DNA of 64,000 nucleotides from Microglena sp. YARC (GCA_022414725.1 CM039467.1:7794946-7858945), one strand, 5' to 3'. Counted from the stretch's first letter, positions 21,030-33,700 are shown. The notes: a model not told the origin generated them from the sequence alone. Made by a program: numbers and translations.

Positions 21030-24000
21030 GCATTGGGAGAGAGTGATCACTCCCCAGCTGCCGCCGAAGACAGCAGTGTTTCCATCCACCAGGAGCAACA
21101 AGAGATGGAGGTGGAGGAGGCGGTGCAGAGTGTGGTCACCGCCAGTGGTGGTAGCGGGGCCAAAGTGGGCACTCATGATTTTGAGATACTCAAGGTCGTT
21201 GGGCAGGGCGCCTTTGGGAAGGTGAGACAAGGCTGAAGGGAGTGTGTGATGGGGGGAGGGGGGGCTGTTACGTTTGTGGTCGGGGCCAAAGTGGGTACTC
21301 ATGATTTTGAGATACTCAAGGTCGTTGGGCAGGGCGCCTTTGGGAAGGTGAGGCTGAAGGGTGTGTGTGATGGGGGGAAGGGTACTTTTGTAGTCGGGGC
21401 CACAGTGGGTACTTATGATTTTGAGACACTCAAGGACGTTGGACAGGACGTCTTTGGGCAGGTGTGACAAGGCTGAATGGAGTGTGTGATGGGGGGGGGG
21501 GCTGTTACGTTTGTGGTCGGGGCCAAAGTGGATACTCATGATTTTAGGATTCTCAAGGTCGTTGGGCAGGGCGCCTTTGGGAAGGTGAGAGGAGGGGACT
21601 GTTACTTTTGTTGTTAGTGCATGGCAGCTTCCAGCCAGCCCCGTAGTCCAGCCACAAGGCAAAGACCAACATTTTCTTGCTGCATTAGAAGACCCTGCAT
21701 GGGGGTTATGGTGGGGTGGGTCCGAGGGGTGGTTCTGGGTGGGTGGATATAATTTTCACGATGAGGGCATTTTGAAGGGTGCAGCAGGGCTAAAGGGTAA
21801 ATCATTTTCATTTAAATACTATTTTTCATAATATTCGTATTGATACACGATTGCTTCAAGTGTGGGGCTTGAGGGATTGCGGTGAATACAATTGATTCGT
21901 TGTTAGTTGAGGGGTTGGGTGGGGTTGGGTGAGATGAAGTGGTGTGTGTGTGTATGTGTGTGTGTGGGGGGGGGGGAGATGGAGTGCGGGTGTGTGTGTG
22001 TGTGTGTGGGGGTGGGGGTGGGGGGGGGGGGGGAGATGGAGTGCGTGTGTGTGTGTGTGTGTGTGTGTGGGGGGGGGGGGAGATGGAGTGCGGGTGTGGG
22101 TGTGGGTAGGAGGGTTGTACAAGATTGGGAATATTTGAAAGATGGTGATTGTTCCATGCATGGCTTGCTTGGAGCTGGAAGGGCTCGCAAAATACGCACG
22201 CACACATTCCCGAAATGGCTTCCACCTCATACTGCTAGCCACAAACACCCACTGCCGCACACACACTCACAGCCACAAACACTTACAGCCACACACACTC
22301 ACAGCATCACACACTCGCAGCCACAAACACTTTCAGCCACACACACTCACAGCTACAGTCACACACACACTCACAGCCACACACATTCACAGCTACAGCC
22401 ACACACACACACACTCACAGCGACACACACACACACTCACAGCCACACACACTGTCACAGCCACACACACTCACAGCTACAGCCACACACACACACACTC
22501 ACAGCCACACACACACTGTCACAGCGACACACACTCATAGCCACAGCCACACACACACACTCACAGCGACACACACACTGTCACAGCCACACACACTCAC
22601 AGCTTCAGCCACACACACACACTCACAGCCACACACACTCACAGCTACAGCCACACACAAGCACAGCTACACGCACACACACTATCAGCAACACACACTC
22701 GTCGCCACTCACAGCTACAGACACACACACAGATATATCCACACAGCCACATACACACTCACAGCCGGACACAGACACACAGACGTCCCCCCCCATACAC
22801 TAACACACACACACTCACTCCCTAACATCTGTCACCCAACGCACACCCACCCACCCGCACACCACTTTCTCCGGGTGATGCAAAGAGCACCGCTCTCCTC
22901 TACACTGCCACACACACACTCACAGCCACAGCCACATACACAGTCACACACTCAGCCAAACAAACAAACACTCACGTACACCCACCCCACACCCGACCGA
23001 CCCTTAACACCAGGTCCTCCAACTGATGCAAAGGAACAACGGCCCCATCTACACTGCCACACACACACTTGCATACACCTACTCACTCCCCAACGTCTGT
23101 CACCCAACGCACCAACCCCACCCCACACTCCACTCACCCGCACCGTGCTACCCCAAACCCAACCTGCACTCCACCCACCCCCACCCCACCCACCCCGCAC
23201 TCCCACCCACCCGCACTGTACCCGCCTCAAACCCACCCTGCACTCCATCCACCCCCCACCCCACCCACCCCACACTCCACCCACCCGCACCGTACCCACC
23301 CCAAACCCACCCTGCATTCCACCCACCCCCACCCCACCCACCCCACACTCCACCCACCCGCACCGTACCCACCCGAAACCCACCCTGCACTCCACCCACC
23401 CCCACCCCACCCACCCTGCACTCCACCCACCCCCCACCCCACCCACCCCACACTCCACCCACCCGCACCGTACCCACCCGAAACCCACCCTGCACTCCAC
23501 CCACCCCCCACCCCACCCACCCCACACTCCACCCACCCGCACCGTACCCACCCCAAACCCACCCTGCATTCCACCACACCCCTACCCCACCCACCCCACA
23601 CTCCACCCACCCGCACCGTACCCACCCGAAAACCCACCCTGCACTCCACCCACCCTCCACCCCACCCACCCCACACTCCACCCACCCCCACCGTACCCAC
23701 CCGAAACCCACCCTGCACTCAACCCACCCCCCACCCCACCCACCCTGCACTCCACCCACCCACCCGCACCGTACCCACCTCAAACACACCCTGCACTCCA
23801 CCCACCCCCCACCCCACCCACCCCACACTCCACCCACCTGCACCGTATCCACCCGAAAACCCACCCTGCACTCCACCCACCCCCCACCCCACCCACCCCA
23901 CACTCCACCCACCCACCCGCACCGTACCCACCTCAAACCCACCCTGCACTCCACCCACCCCCCACCCCACCCACCCCACACTCCACCCACCCGCACCGTA

Positions 24001-27000
24001 CCCACCCGAAACCACCCTGCACTCCCACCCACCCCCCACCCCACCCACCCTGCACTCCACCCACCCCCCACCCCACCCACCCCACACTCACCCACCCACC
24101 CGCACCGTACCCACCTCAAACCCACCCTGCACTCCATCCACCCCCCACCCCACCCACCCCACACTCCACCCACCCGCACCGTACCCACCTCAAACCCACC
24201 CTGCACTCCACCCACCCCCCACCCCACCCACCCCACACTCCACCCACCCGCACCGTATCCACCCGAAACACACCCTGCACTCCCCCCACCCCCCACCCCA
24301 ACCATTCTGCACTCCACCCACCACCCGCACCGTACCCACCTCAAACACACCCTGCACTCCACCCACCCCCCACCCCACCCACCCCACACTCCACCCACCC
24401 GCACCGTACCCACCCAAAACCCACCCTGCACTCCACCCACCCCCCACCCCACCCACCCTGCACTCCACCCACCCCCACCCCACCCACCCCACACTCCACC
24501 CACCCGCACCGTACCCACCCGAAACCCACCCTGCACTCCACCCACCCCCCACCCCACCCACCCTGCACTCCACCCACCCCCCACCCCACCCACCCCACAC
24601 TCCACCCACCCGCACCGTACCCACCCGAAACCCACCCTGCACTCCACCCACCCCCCACCCCACCCACCCCACACTCCACCCACCCGCCACCGTACCCACC
24701 CCAAACCCACCCTGCATTCCACCCACCCCCTACCCCACCCACCCCACACTCCACCCACCCGCACCGTACCCACCCGAAACCCACCCTGCACTCCACCCAC
24801 CCTCCACTCCCAACCCTACCCCACACTCCACCCACCCGCACCTTACCCACCCGAAACCCACCCTGCACTCAACCCACCCCCACCCCACCCACCCTGCACT
24901 CCACCCACCCACCCGCACCGTACCCACCTCAAACACACCTGCACTCCACCCACCCCCCACCCCACCCACCCCACACTCCACCCACCTGCACCGTATCCAC
25001 CCGAAACCCACCCTGCACTCCACCCACCCCCACCCCACCCACCCCACACTCCACCCACCCACCCGCACCGTACCCACCTCAAACCCACCCTGCACTCCAC
25101 CCACCCCCCACCCACCCACCCCACACTCCACCCACCCGCACCGTACCCACCCGAAACCACCCTGCACTCCACCCACCCTGCACTCCACCCACCCCCCTCC
25201 CCACCCACCCCACACTCCACCCACCCACCCGCACCATACCCACCTCAAACCCACCCTGCACTCCATCCACCCCCCACCCACCCACCCCACACTCCACCCA
25301 CCCGCACCGTACCCACCTCAAACCCACCCTGCCACTCCACCCACCCCCACCCCACCCACCCCACACTCCACCCACCCGCACCGTATCCACCCGAAACACA
25401 CCCTGCACTCCCCCCACCCCCACCCCAACCATTCTGCACTCCACCCACCCACCCGCACCGTACCCACCTCAAACACACCCTGCACTCCACCCACCCCCAC
25501 CCCACCCACCCCACACTCCACCCACCCGCACCGTACCCACCCGAACCCACCCTGCCACTCCACCCACCCCCACCCCACCCACCCCACACTCCACCCACCC
25601 GCACCGTACCCACCTCAAACCCACCCTGCACTCAACCCACCCCCACCCCACCCACCCCACACTCCACCCACCCGCACCGTACCCACCTCAAACCCACCCT
25701 GCACTCCACCCACCCCCCACCCCACCCACCCCACACTCCACCCACCCGCACCGTACCCACCCGAAACCCACCCTGCACTCCACCCACCCCCCACCCACCC
25801 ACCCTGCACTCCACCCACCCCACCCGCACCGTACCCACCTCAAACCCACCCTGCACTCCACCCACCCCCCACCCCACCCACCCCACACTCCACCCACCGG
25901 CACCGTACCCACCCCAAACCCACCCAGCATTCCACCCACCCCCCACCCCACCCACCCCGCACTCCACCCACCCCGCACCGTACCCACCCCAAACCCACCC
26001 TGCACTCCAACCACCTCACCCTACCCACCCCACACTCCACCCACCCCGCACACCAGGTCTTCCAGGTGATGCACAAGAGCACCGGCCGCATCTATGCCAT
26101 GAAGGTGATGCGAAAGGCGAAGATCATGGAGCAGGAGCACTCCGAGTACATTCGGTCAGAGCGAGACCTCCTGACAGGCGTACTGCACCCGTACATCGTC
26201 ACCCTCCGCTTCTCCTTCCAAACCTCCACCAAGCTGTACTTGGTGCTCGACTATGTCAATGGGGGACATCTCTTCTTCAATCTATACCGCCAGGTGTGCT
26301 ATATATTATATATTGGTGGTGGTGGTGGTGGTGGTGCTCGACTATGTCAATGGGGGACATCTCTTCTTCAATCTATACCGCCAGGTGTGCTATATATTAT
26401 ATATTGGTGGTGGTGGTGGTGGTGGTGGTGCTCGACTTTGTCAATGGGGGACATCTCTTCTTCAATCTATACCGCCAGGTGTGCTATATATTATATATTG
26501 GTGGTGGTGGTGGTGGTGGTGCTCGACTTTGTCAATGGGGGGCTTCTCTTCTTCAATCTATACCGCCAGGTGTGCTATATATTATATATTGGTGGTGGTG
26601 GTGGTGCTCGACTTTGTCAATGGGGGGCATCTCTTCTTCAATCTATACCGCTAGGTGTGCTATATATTATATATTGGTGGTGGTGGTGGTGGTGCTCTGT
26701 TAGGTGCCAAATGAATAGGGAACGGCTAAATGATATCATATGAAGCTGGCATTCTGACTAGGCCTTAAGGTGTGTGACACAGTAACTGTGACAGCTATGG
26801 CCTACCAACTCCTGAAACCGCAGGGTACCTACCGTATTACCTATTCCGTACCATCGTCTGTAACCACAGTGTACCTTTCAGCAACCACACACCAAGTCCT
26901 CGACCCAAAGTCTCTAACCACAGTGTACTTTTCAGCAACCACACACCAAGTCCTCAACCCAAAGTCTCTAACCACAGTACCTTTCAGCAACCACACACCA

Positions 27001-30000
27001 AGTCCTCAACCAAAACTCTCAACTGGCAGGGTACCTTTGATGAGCCCATTGCGTGGCTATATGTGAATAATTGTTTCAGCCAACGCATACCTACTCACCA
27101 CCCCCAACATCAGAACCCTGGGATGCCTTTGCTAAGCCTGTTGCCAGGCTGTATACCACAGAAACCGTATCAGCTATGGCCTACCAACTCCTGAACCGCA
27201 GTGCACCTTTCAGCAACCACACACCAACTCCTGAACCCAAAGTCTCAAACCACAAGGTACCTTGGCTGACCCCATTGCCTGGCTGTATTCTTCAGCAATC
27301 ATGTCAGCAACCACACACCAACACCTGAACCCAAACTCTCAAACGCAGGGTACCGCAGGGTATGCTGAGCCCATTGCCAAGCTGTAAGCTGCAGTGCAGA
27401 AATCGGATCAGCGACCACACATCAACACCTGAACCCAAACTCTCAAACACAGGGTACCGCAGGGTACGCTGAGCCCATTGCTGAGCTGTAAGCTGCAGTG
27501 CAGAAATCGGATCAGCGACCACACACCAACACCTGAACCCAAACTCTCAAACACAGGGTACCGCAGGGTACGCTGAGCCCATTGCTGAGCTGTAAGCTGC
27601 AGTGCAGAAATCGGTGTAATCAGCGACCACACATCAACACCTGAACCCAAACTCTCAAACACAGGGTACCGCAGGGTACGCTGAGCCCATTGCTGAGCTG
27701 TAAGCTGCAGTGCAGAAATCGGATCAGCGACCACACACCAACACCTGAACCCAAACTCTCAAACACAGGGTACCGCAGGGTACCGCAGGGTACCGCAGGG
27801 TATGCTGAGCCCATTGCCAAGCTGTAAGCTGCAGTGCAGAAATCGGATCAGCGACCACACACCAACACCTGAACCCAAACTCTCAAACACAGGGTACCGC
27901 AGGGTATGCTGAGCCCATTGCTAAGCTGTAAGCTGCAGTGCAGAAATCGGATCAGCGACCACACACCAACACCTGAACCCAAACTCTCAAACACAGGGTA
28001 CCGCAGGGTATGCTGAGCCCATTGCCAAGCTGTAAGCTGCAGTGCAGAAATCGGATCAGCGACCACACACCAACACCTGAACCCAAACTCTCAAACACAG
28101 GGTACCGCAGGGTATGCTGAGCCCATTGCCAAGCTGTAAGCTGCAGTGCAGAAATCGGATTAGCGACCACACATCAACACCTCAACCCAAACTCTCAAAC
28201 ACAGGGTACCGCAGGGTATGCTGAGCCCATTGCCAAGCTGTAAGCTGCAGTGCAGAAATCGGATCAGCGACCACACACCAACACCTGAACCCAAACTCTC
28301 AAACGCAGGGAATCGCAGGGTATGCTGAGCCCATTGCTAAGCTGTAAGCTGCAGTGCAGAAATCGGATTAGCGACCACACATCAACACCTCAACCCAAAC
28401 TCTCAAACACAGGGTACCGCAGGGTACGCTGAGCCCATTGCTAAGCTGTAAGCTGCAGTGCAGAAATCGGATCAGCGACCACACATCAGCACCTGAACCC
28501 AAACTCTCGAACACAGGGTACGCTGACCTCATTGCCAGGCTGAATGCTGCAGCTGCCATATCAGCCAACGTATACCAACTCCTGACCCCAAACTCTCAAA
28601 TCGCAGGGCACCTTTGATGGACCCATTACCAGGCTGTATGTCTATGGCCTCCCAACTCCTGAACTGCAGGGTACCTTGCAGCAACCACAAACCAAGTCCT
28701 GACCCCAAACCCTCATCCGCAGGGCACCTTGGATGGACCCATTACCAGGCTGTATGTCTATAATATATATATACCAAACTCCTGAAAACCGCAGGGGTAC
28801 CTCTCAGCAACTACACACCCAGGGATATGTTTTTCCGCTATATATAGCGATCGCTAGTTTTTACCCCGTTTTTGAAAATTTAAGCTAGAAAAAAAAAGAA
28901 AAAAAGTTTTTTTTTTTATTTTGCCCCAAATGCTCCCCAAAAGCTACAAAAACACTAAAACGCTGTCCCTGGAGGAGGGCTAGAACCATAAAGCTAGAAA
29001 AAACCCACTTTCAGGTTTGAAAAGAAAATCACTGCACACACCAAGTTTTAACCCACACTCTACCCCAAGTCCCCCCCCCCCCCCCCCCCCCCCATCTGGG
29101 GATGGCCCCCCATGGGAAAAACATAATAACAAGCACGAGTGAAAAAAGCTAAAAAAAAGCTGCAAAACCTGAGGAGGTTGACCCCCCAAACTCTCAAACC
29201 GCAGGGCACCTTCGATGAGCCCATTGCCAGGCTTTATGTCTATGTGCCTACCAAATCTTGAACCGCAGGGTACCTTTCAGCAACCACACACCAATTCCTG
29301 ACCCCAAACTCTCAAACCGCAGGGCACCTTTGATGAGCCCATTGCCAGGCTGTATGCCGCAGAAATCGTTTCAGCAAGGGCATACCAACTCCTGACCCCA
29401 AACTCTCAAACCGCAGGGCACCTTTGATGAGCCCATTGCCAGGCTGTATGCCGCAGAAATCGTTTCAGCTATGGCCTACCTTCACTCACGCGGCATCATG
29501 CACCGCGACCTGAAACCTGAGAATGTGCTGCTTGACAACGAGGGCCATGTGCGCCTCACTGACTTTGGCCTTGCCAAGGGTAACATGGCAGAGTCAAAAG
29601 CAGCGGATGCAGCGGGACACCAGAGGACGAACAGCTTCATCGGAACTATGGTGAGTGGAGGGTGGAGTCCAGGGGGTGGGGGGGAGGAAGGAGGGGGGGG
29701 GGGAGTCAGGGGGGCTGTTGATTTACAACTTGCTTTGCCCTTGCCAAGTTCAACATGGCATAATCAAAAGCAGCGGATGCTGCGGGACACCAAGGAGGAC
29801 GAACAGCTTCATCGGAAACTATGGTGATTGAGAAGGAGAGGGTGGGATGGTTGGGAGGGGGTCGGGTAGGGAGGGGGAGGGGGGGCAGTTAGATGGAGTC
29901 AGGGGGGGGGGGGGGGGGGGGGGGGGGGCTTGTTAGTTTAAGACTAACTTTGGCCTTGCCAAGGGCAACATGGCCAGAATCAAAAAGCAGGGGATGCTGC

Positions 30001-30750
30001 GGGACACCAGAGGCGAACAGCTTCATCGGAACTATGGTGAGTGATAACGAGGGGGGGATGTTGGGAGGGGGTGGGGAGGGTTGTGGGGGGTGTGGAGTAG
30101 GGGGGGGGGGAGTTTGGGGTAGGAGGGGAGGGGGTGGAGTCGGGGAGGGGCAAGGTGGAGTCGGGGGGGGGGAAGGGGTGGAGTCAGGGGGGGCCTCTTA
30201 GTTAACATGGGACAAAATTACTTAGCCAAACGCAGCCCAACCCAGCCTTACGCAGCCCAACCAAACCAGCCAACCAACCACCAATAGCCCAACCATAACC
30301 AGCCCCAATAGCCCAACCAAACCAGCCCTAACCGTAGCCCAACCAAACCAGCCCAACCAGCCCCAAACCAGCCCAACCAAACCAGCCCCCAAACCAGCCC
30401 AACCAAACCAGCCCAACCAGCCCCAACGCAGCCCCAGCCAAACCAGACCCCCAACCAAACCAGCCCAACCAAACCAAACCAGCCCAACCAAACCAAACCA
30501 GCCCAACCTGACCTGACCTGACCCATCCTTTTCAACTTTCTTCCAGGAATACATGGCCCCTGAGATAGTGTCTGGCGCTGGCCACGACAAAGGCGTGGAC
30601 TGGTGGAGCGTGGGCGTGCTCCTGTACGAGATGCTGTGCGGACAGCCCCCCTTCCGCAACAAGAGCCGCAAGGCACTGCAGCGTGAAATCATGGAGGGGA
30701 AGATTAAGTTCCCCAAGTTCCTCTCCACCCCGGCACTCTCCCTCCTCAAG
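21030..30750 (+). CDS. S6K: AGC-family protein kinase, ribosomal protein S6 kinase-like; four exons seen, 3' end missing
   Basis: Exons are 21030-21221, 26057-26293, 29417-29650 and 30547-30750, all phase 0, giving 289 residues. Exon 1 has an acidic leader then [19 protein letters not shown] (glycine loop). Exon 2 has the catalytic-lysine segment YAMKVMRK, helix-C glutamate in YIRSERDLL, and the S6K signature [13 protein letters not shown]. Exon 3 has [17 protein letters not shown] in LTDFGLAK and the activation-loop NSFIGTM. Exon 4 has [26 protein letters not shown] and KFPKFLS. All catalytic residues are present. S6Ks act downstream of TOR and PDK1 to phosphorylate ribosomal protein S6; that role is family knowledge. 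The last part of the lobe, AGC tail, turn and hydrophobic motifs are absent and should lie beyond the array and N gap. Upstream exons are also missing, so the true start is not in this feature. Confidence 0.9.
21222..21600 (+). repeat. Kinase intron 1: three extra copies of the exon 1 end and its donor
   Basis: The segment encoding [19 protein letters not shown] followed by GTGAG recurs at about 21285-21352, 21395-21465 (diverged; the donor side reads CAGGTGTGAC) and 21520-21592. Between copies are GTGTGTGATGGGGGGAGGG tracts. Each copy retains the exon-intron junction, so several donor sites lie in series. Confidence 0.92.
21900..22870. repeat. Kinase intron 1: GT/G-rich block followed by CACACTCACAGC repeats
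   Basis: 21940-22110 is (TG)n with G runs and three copies of GGGGAGATGGAGTGCG. 22200-22800 is a minisatellite of CACACACACTCACAGC and CAGCTACAGCCACACAC units. No coding meaning. Confidence 0.9.
22863..23075 (+). repeat. Kinase intron 1: two degenerate copies of the exon 2 start
   Basis: 22863-22912 (TTTCTCCGGGTGATGCAAAG, then CTACACTGCCAC) and 23007-23062 (ACACCAGGTCCTCCAACTGA, then TGCAAAGGAACAACGGCCCC and ATCTACACTGCC) align with the true exon 2 start at 26050-26096. That reads ACACCAGGTCTTCCAGGTGA, then CACCGGCCGCATCTATGCC. The second copy keeps an AG acceptor. Confidence 0.75.
23090..26050 (+). repeat. Kinase intron 1: ~3-kb C-rich minisatellite, unit ~74 bp
   Basis: About forty units contain CACCCGCACCGTACCCACC, then CGAAACCCACCCTGCACTCC, then repeated CACCC. 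Some units are shortened by dropping the GCACCGTACC part. The plus strand is almost pure C/A with few T and G, hence no stop codon for about 1,000 codons in any plus frame. One of these frames reads straight into exon 2. Confidence 0.95.
26250..26700 (+). repeat. Kinase intron 2: four extra copies of the exon 2 end and its donor
   Basis: The unit of about 85-95 bp is CTCGACTATGTCAATGGGGG, ACATCTCTTCTTCAATCTAT, ACCGCCAGGTGTGCTATATA, then (GGT)n. The first copy is the real exon end (donor at 26294). The following copies, ending near 26383, 26480, 26573 and 26658, keep the CAG-GTGTGC junction. The last has CTAGGTGTGC. Confidence 0.95.
26760..29416 (+). repeat. Kinase intron 2: ~104-bp tandem array built from the exon 3 start
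   Basis: About twenty units, very regular from 27300 to 28500, contain CACACACCAACACCTGAACC, CAAACTCTCAAAC, CCGCAGGGTACGCTGAGCCC, ATTGCCAAGCTGTAAGCTGC and AGAAATCGGATCAGC. The true exon 3 start reads CCGCAG then GGCACCTTTGATGAGCCCAT and TGCCAGGCTGTATGCCGCAG. The units are degenerate copies of the acceptor plus the first 60 or so exon bases. Near the exon (29195, 29300, 29410) copies become almost identical to it. Most copies carry frameshifts or TAA in the copied exon part. Confidence 0.92.
28820..29034 (+). mobile_element. hAT-type MITE in kinase intron 2, 215 bp
   Basis: Starts CAGGGATATGTTTTTCCGC and ends AAAATCACTG. The flanks TACACACC (28812-28819) and CACACACC (29035-29042) match at 7 of 8 bases. 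Internal words TATAGCGATCGCTAGTTTTT, ACCCCGTTTTTG and CCATAAAGCTAGAAAAAACC are shared with the 1-kb hAT element at 47129-48139 and with 42919-43169. Confidence 0.85.
29651..30546 (+). repeat. Kinase intron 3: two copies of the exon 3 end, G-rich tracts and a CCAACCAAACCAG minisatellite
   Basis: 29733-29826 and 29943-30037 repeat the exon 3 end (TTTGGCCTTGCCAAGGGCAA, GCTGCGGGACACCAGAGG, AACAGCTTCATCGGAACTATG then GTGA). 29660-29730, 29830-29935 and 30040-30200 are G-rich tracts. 30225-30520 is a minisatellite of CCAACCAAACCAGCC units. The intron ends with CTTTCTTCCAG. Confidence 0.92.
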
Positions 30751-33700
30751 GTAGGTTTGGCTGGGCTGCATTTGGTTAGGCTGCTTCAGTTGTGCTTCCT
30801 GCATTTGGCTGAGCTGCTTTACTTGGGCTGGTTTATTGGGGCTGCGTTCGGTTAGGTCATTTTATCTCATGTACTCTCAGGCTGCTCTCAGAGGCCATGT
30901 ACTCCTGGAGCATAGATTGAACAGGGTGGGCCAGGTCAGGTGGGCTGGTTTGGTTGGGCTGCGTTTGGCTAGGTCAATGGATCTCAAGAACTATCAGGAT
31001 CTCAGAGGCCATGCACTTCTGGAGCATAGATTGAAAAGGGTGGGCCAAGGCGGGTTAAGTAAGGTCGTGTTGGTCCGGGTTGGGTTAGGTCGAGTACCCC
31101 ATGTTCCTCTCAACCCCCTCACTCTCTCTCCTCAGCTTTACTTGGGCAGGTTTGGTTGGGCTGCATTTGGTTGTGCTGGTTTAAGTTTTTTGGCTGCGTT
31201 TGGTAAGGTCATGGTATTTTTTGTCTCGTGTACCTCAAGGCTGCTCCCAGGGGCCATGGCACTCCTGGAGCATAGATTGAACAGCTCCGGTCAGGTTGTG
31301 CTGTTTTGGGCTGCGTTTGGAAGGTAAGGTCATTTTTTCTCGTGTACTCTCAGGCTGCTCCCAGAGGCCATGCGCTCCTGGAGCATAGATTGAACAGCTC
31401 CGGTCAGGTTGTGCTGTTTTGGGATGCGTTTGGTAAGGTCATTTTTTCTCGTGTACTCTCAGGCTGCTCCCAGAGGCCATGCGCTCCAGGAGCATAGATT
31501 GAACAGCTCCGGTCAGGTTGTGCTGTTTTGGGCTGCGTTTGGTAAGGTCATTATTTTTCATGTACTCAGGCTGCTCTCAGAGGCCATGCACTCCTGGAGC
31601 ATAGATTGAACAGGTCAGGTTGTGCTGTTTTGGGCTGCGTTTGGTAAGGTCATTTTTTCTCGTGTACTCTCAGGCTGCTCCCAGAGGCCATGCGCTCCAG
31701 GAGCATAGATTGAACAGCTCCGGTCAGGTTGTGCTGTTTTGGGATGCGTTTGGTAAGGTCATTTTTTCTCGTGTACTCTCAGGCTGCTCCCAGAGGCCAT
31801 GCGCTCCCAGAGCATAGATTGAACAGGTCCGGTCAGGTTGTGCTGTTTGGCTCGTTTTGGTAAGGTCATTATTTCTCATGTACTCAGGCTGCTCTCAGAG
31901 GCCATGCACTCCTGGAGCATAGATTGAACAGGTCAGGTCCGGTCAGGTTGTGCTGTTTTGGGCTGCGTTTGGTAAGGTCATTTTTTCTCGTGTACTCTCA
32001 GGCTGCTCCCAGAGGCCATGCCCTCCTGGAGCATAGATTGAACAGCTCCGGTTCCAGGGTTTGCTGTTTTTTGGGCTGCGTTTGGTTTAGGTGTCATTTT
32101 TTTCTCTGTTGTACTTCTCAGGCTGCTCCCAGAGGGCCATGCCGCTCCAGGAGAGCATAGATTGAACAGCTCCGGTCAGGTTGTTGCTGTTTTGGGCTGC
32201 GTTTGGTAAAGGTCATTATTTTTCATGTACTCAGGCTGCGCTCTCAGAGAGGCCATGCACTCCTGCGAGCATAGAATTGAAGCAGGTCAGTCCGGGTCAG
32301 GTTTGTTGCTGTTTTGGGGCTGCGTTTCGGTAAGGTCATTTTTTTGCTCGTGTACTCTCAGGCTGCTCCCAGAGGCCATTGCGGCTCCTGGAAGCATAGA
32401 TTGAAACAGCTCCGGTTCAGGTTGTGCTGTTTTGGATGCGCTTTGGTAAGGTCATTTTTTCTCGTGTTACTCTCAGGCTGCCCCAGAGGCCATTGCGCTC
32501 CAGAGCATAGATTGAACAGCTCCGGTCAGTGTTGTGCCTGTATTGGGATGCGTTTTTTGGTAAGGTCATTTTTTCTCGTGTACTCTCAGGCTGCTCCCAG
32601 AGGCCATGCGCTCTGGCAGGGAGCATAGATTGAACAGCTCCGGTCAGGTTGTGCTGTTTTGGGCTGCGTTTGGTAAGGTCATTATTTCTCATGTACTCAG
32701 GCTGCTCTCAGAGGCCATGCACTCCTGGAGCATAGATTGAACAGGTCAGGTCCGGTCAGGTTGTGCTGTTTTGGGCTGCGTTTGGTAAGGTCATTTTTTC
32801 TCGTGTACTCTCACGAGGCTGCTCCAGAGGCCATGCCTCCTGGAAGCATAGATTTGAACAGCTACCCGGTTCAGGTCATGCGTTGTGCTGTTTTGAGATG
32901 CGTTTGGTAAGGTCATTTTTTCTCGTGTACTCTCAGGCTGCTCCCAGAGGCCATGCGCTCCAGGAGCATAGATTGAACAGCTCCGGTCAGGTTGTGCTGT
33001 TTTGGGATGCGTTTGGTAAGGTCATTTTTTCTCGTGTACTCTCAGGCTGCTCCCAGAGGCCATGCGCTCCCGGAGCATAGATTGAACAGGTCCGGTCAGG
33101 TTGTGCTGTTTTGGGCTGCGTTTGGTAAGGTCATTATTTTTCATGTACTCAGGCTGCTCTCAGAGGCCATGCACTCCTGGAGCATAGATTGAACAGGTCA
33201 GGTCCGGTCAGTGTTGTTGCTGTTTTGGGCTGCGTTTGGTAAGAGTCATTTTTTCTCGTGTATGTACTCTCAGGCTGCTCCCAGAGGCCATGCGCTCCTG
33301 GAGCATAGATTGAACAGCTCCGGTCAGGTTGTGCTGTTTTGGGATGCGTTTGGTAAGGTCATTTTTTCTCGTGTACTCTCAGGCTGCTCCCAGAGGCCAT
33401 GCGCTCCAGGGAGCATAGACCTTGAACAGCTCCGGTCAGGTTGTGCTGTTTTGGGATGCGTTTGGTAAGGTCATTTTTTCTCGAGGGGGGGGGGGGGGTG
33501 TACTCTCAGGCTGCTCCCAGAGGCCATGCGCTCCAGGAGCATAGATTGAACAGCTCCGGTCAGGTTGTGCTGTTTTGGGCTGCGTTTGGTAAGGTCATTA
33601 TTTCTCATGTACTCAGGCTGCTCTCAGAGGCCATGCACTCCTGGAGCATAGATTGAACAGGTCAGGTCCGGTCAGGTTGTGCTATTTTGGGCTGCGTTTG

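Noticed and set aside
22875..26743. Three overlapping plus-strand ORFs of more than 1,000 codons rich in Pro, His and Thr, and matching minus-strand Gly/Trp/Val ORFs
   Set aside because: All come from the C-rich minisatellite in kinase intron 1. All three plus frames are open equally, which is a composition effect, and real kinase exon 2 sits at their end.
30222..30749. Minus-strand ORF rich in Gly, Leu, Trp and Phe
   Set aside because: It is the reverse of the CCAACCAAACCAG minisatellite running into the antisense of kinase exon 4.
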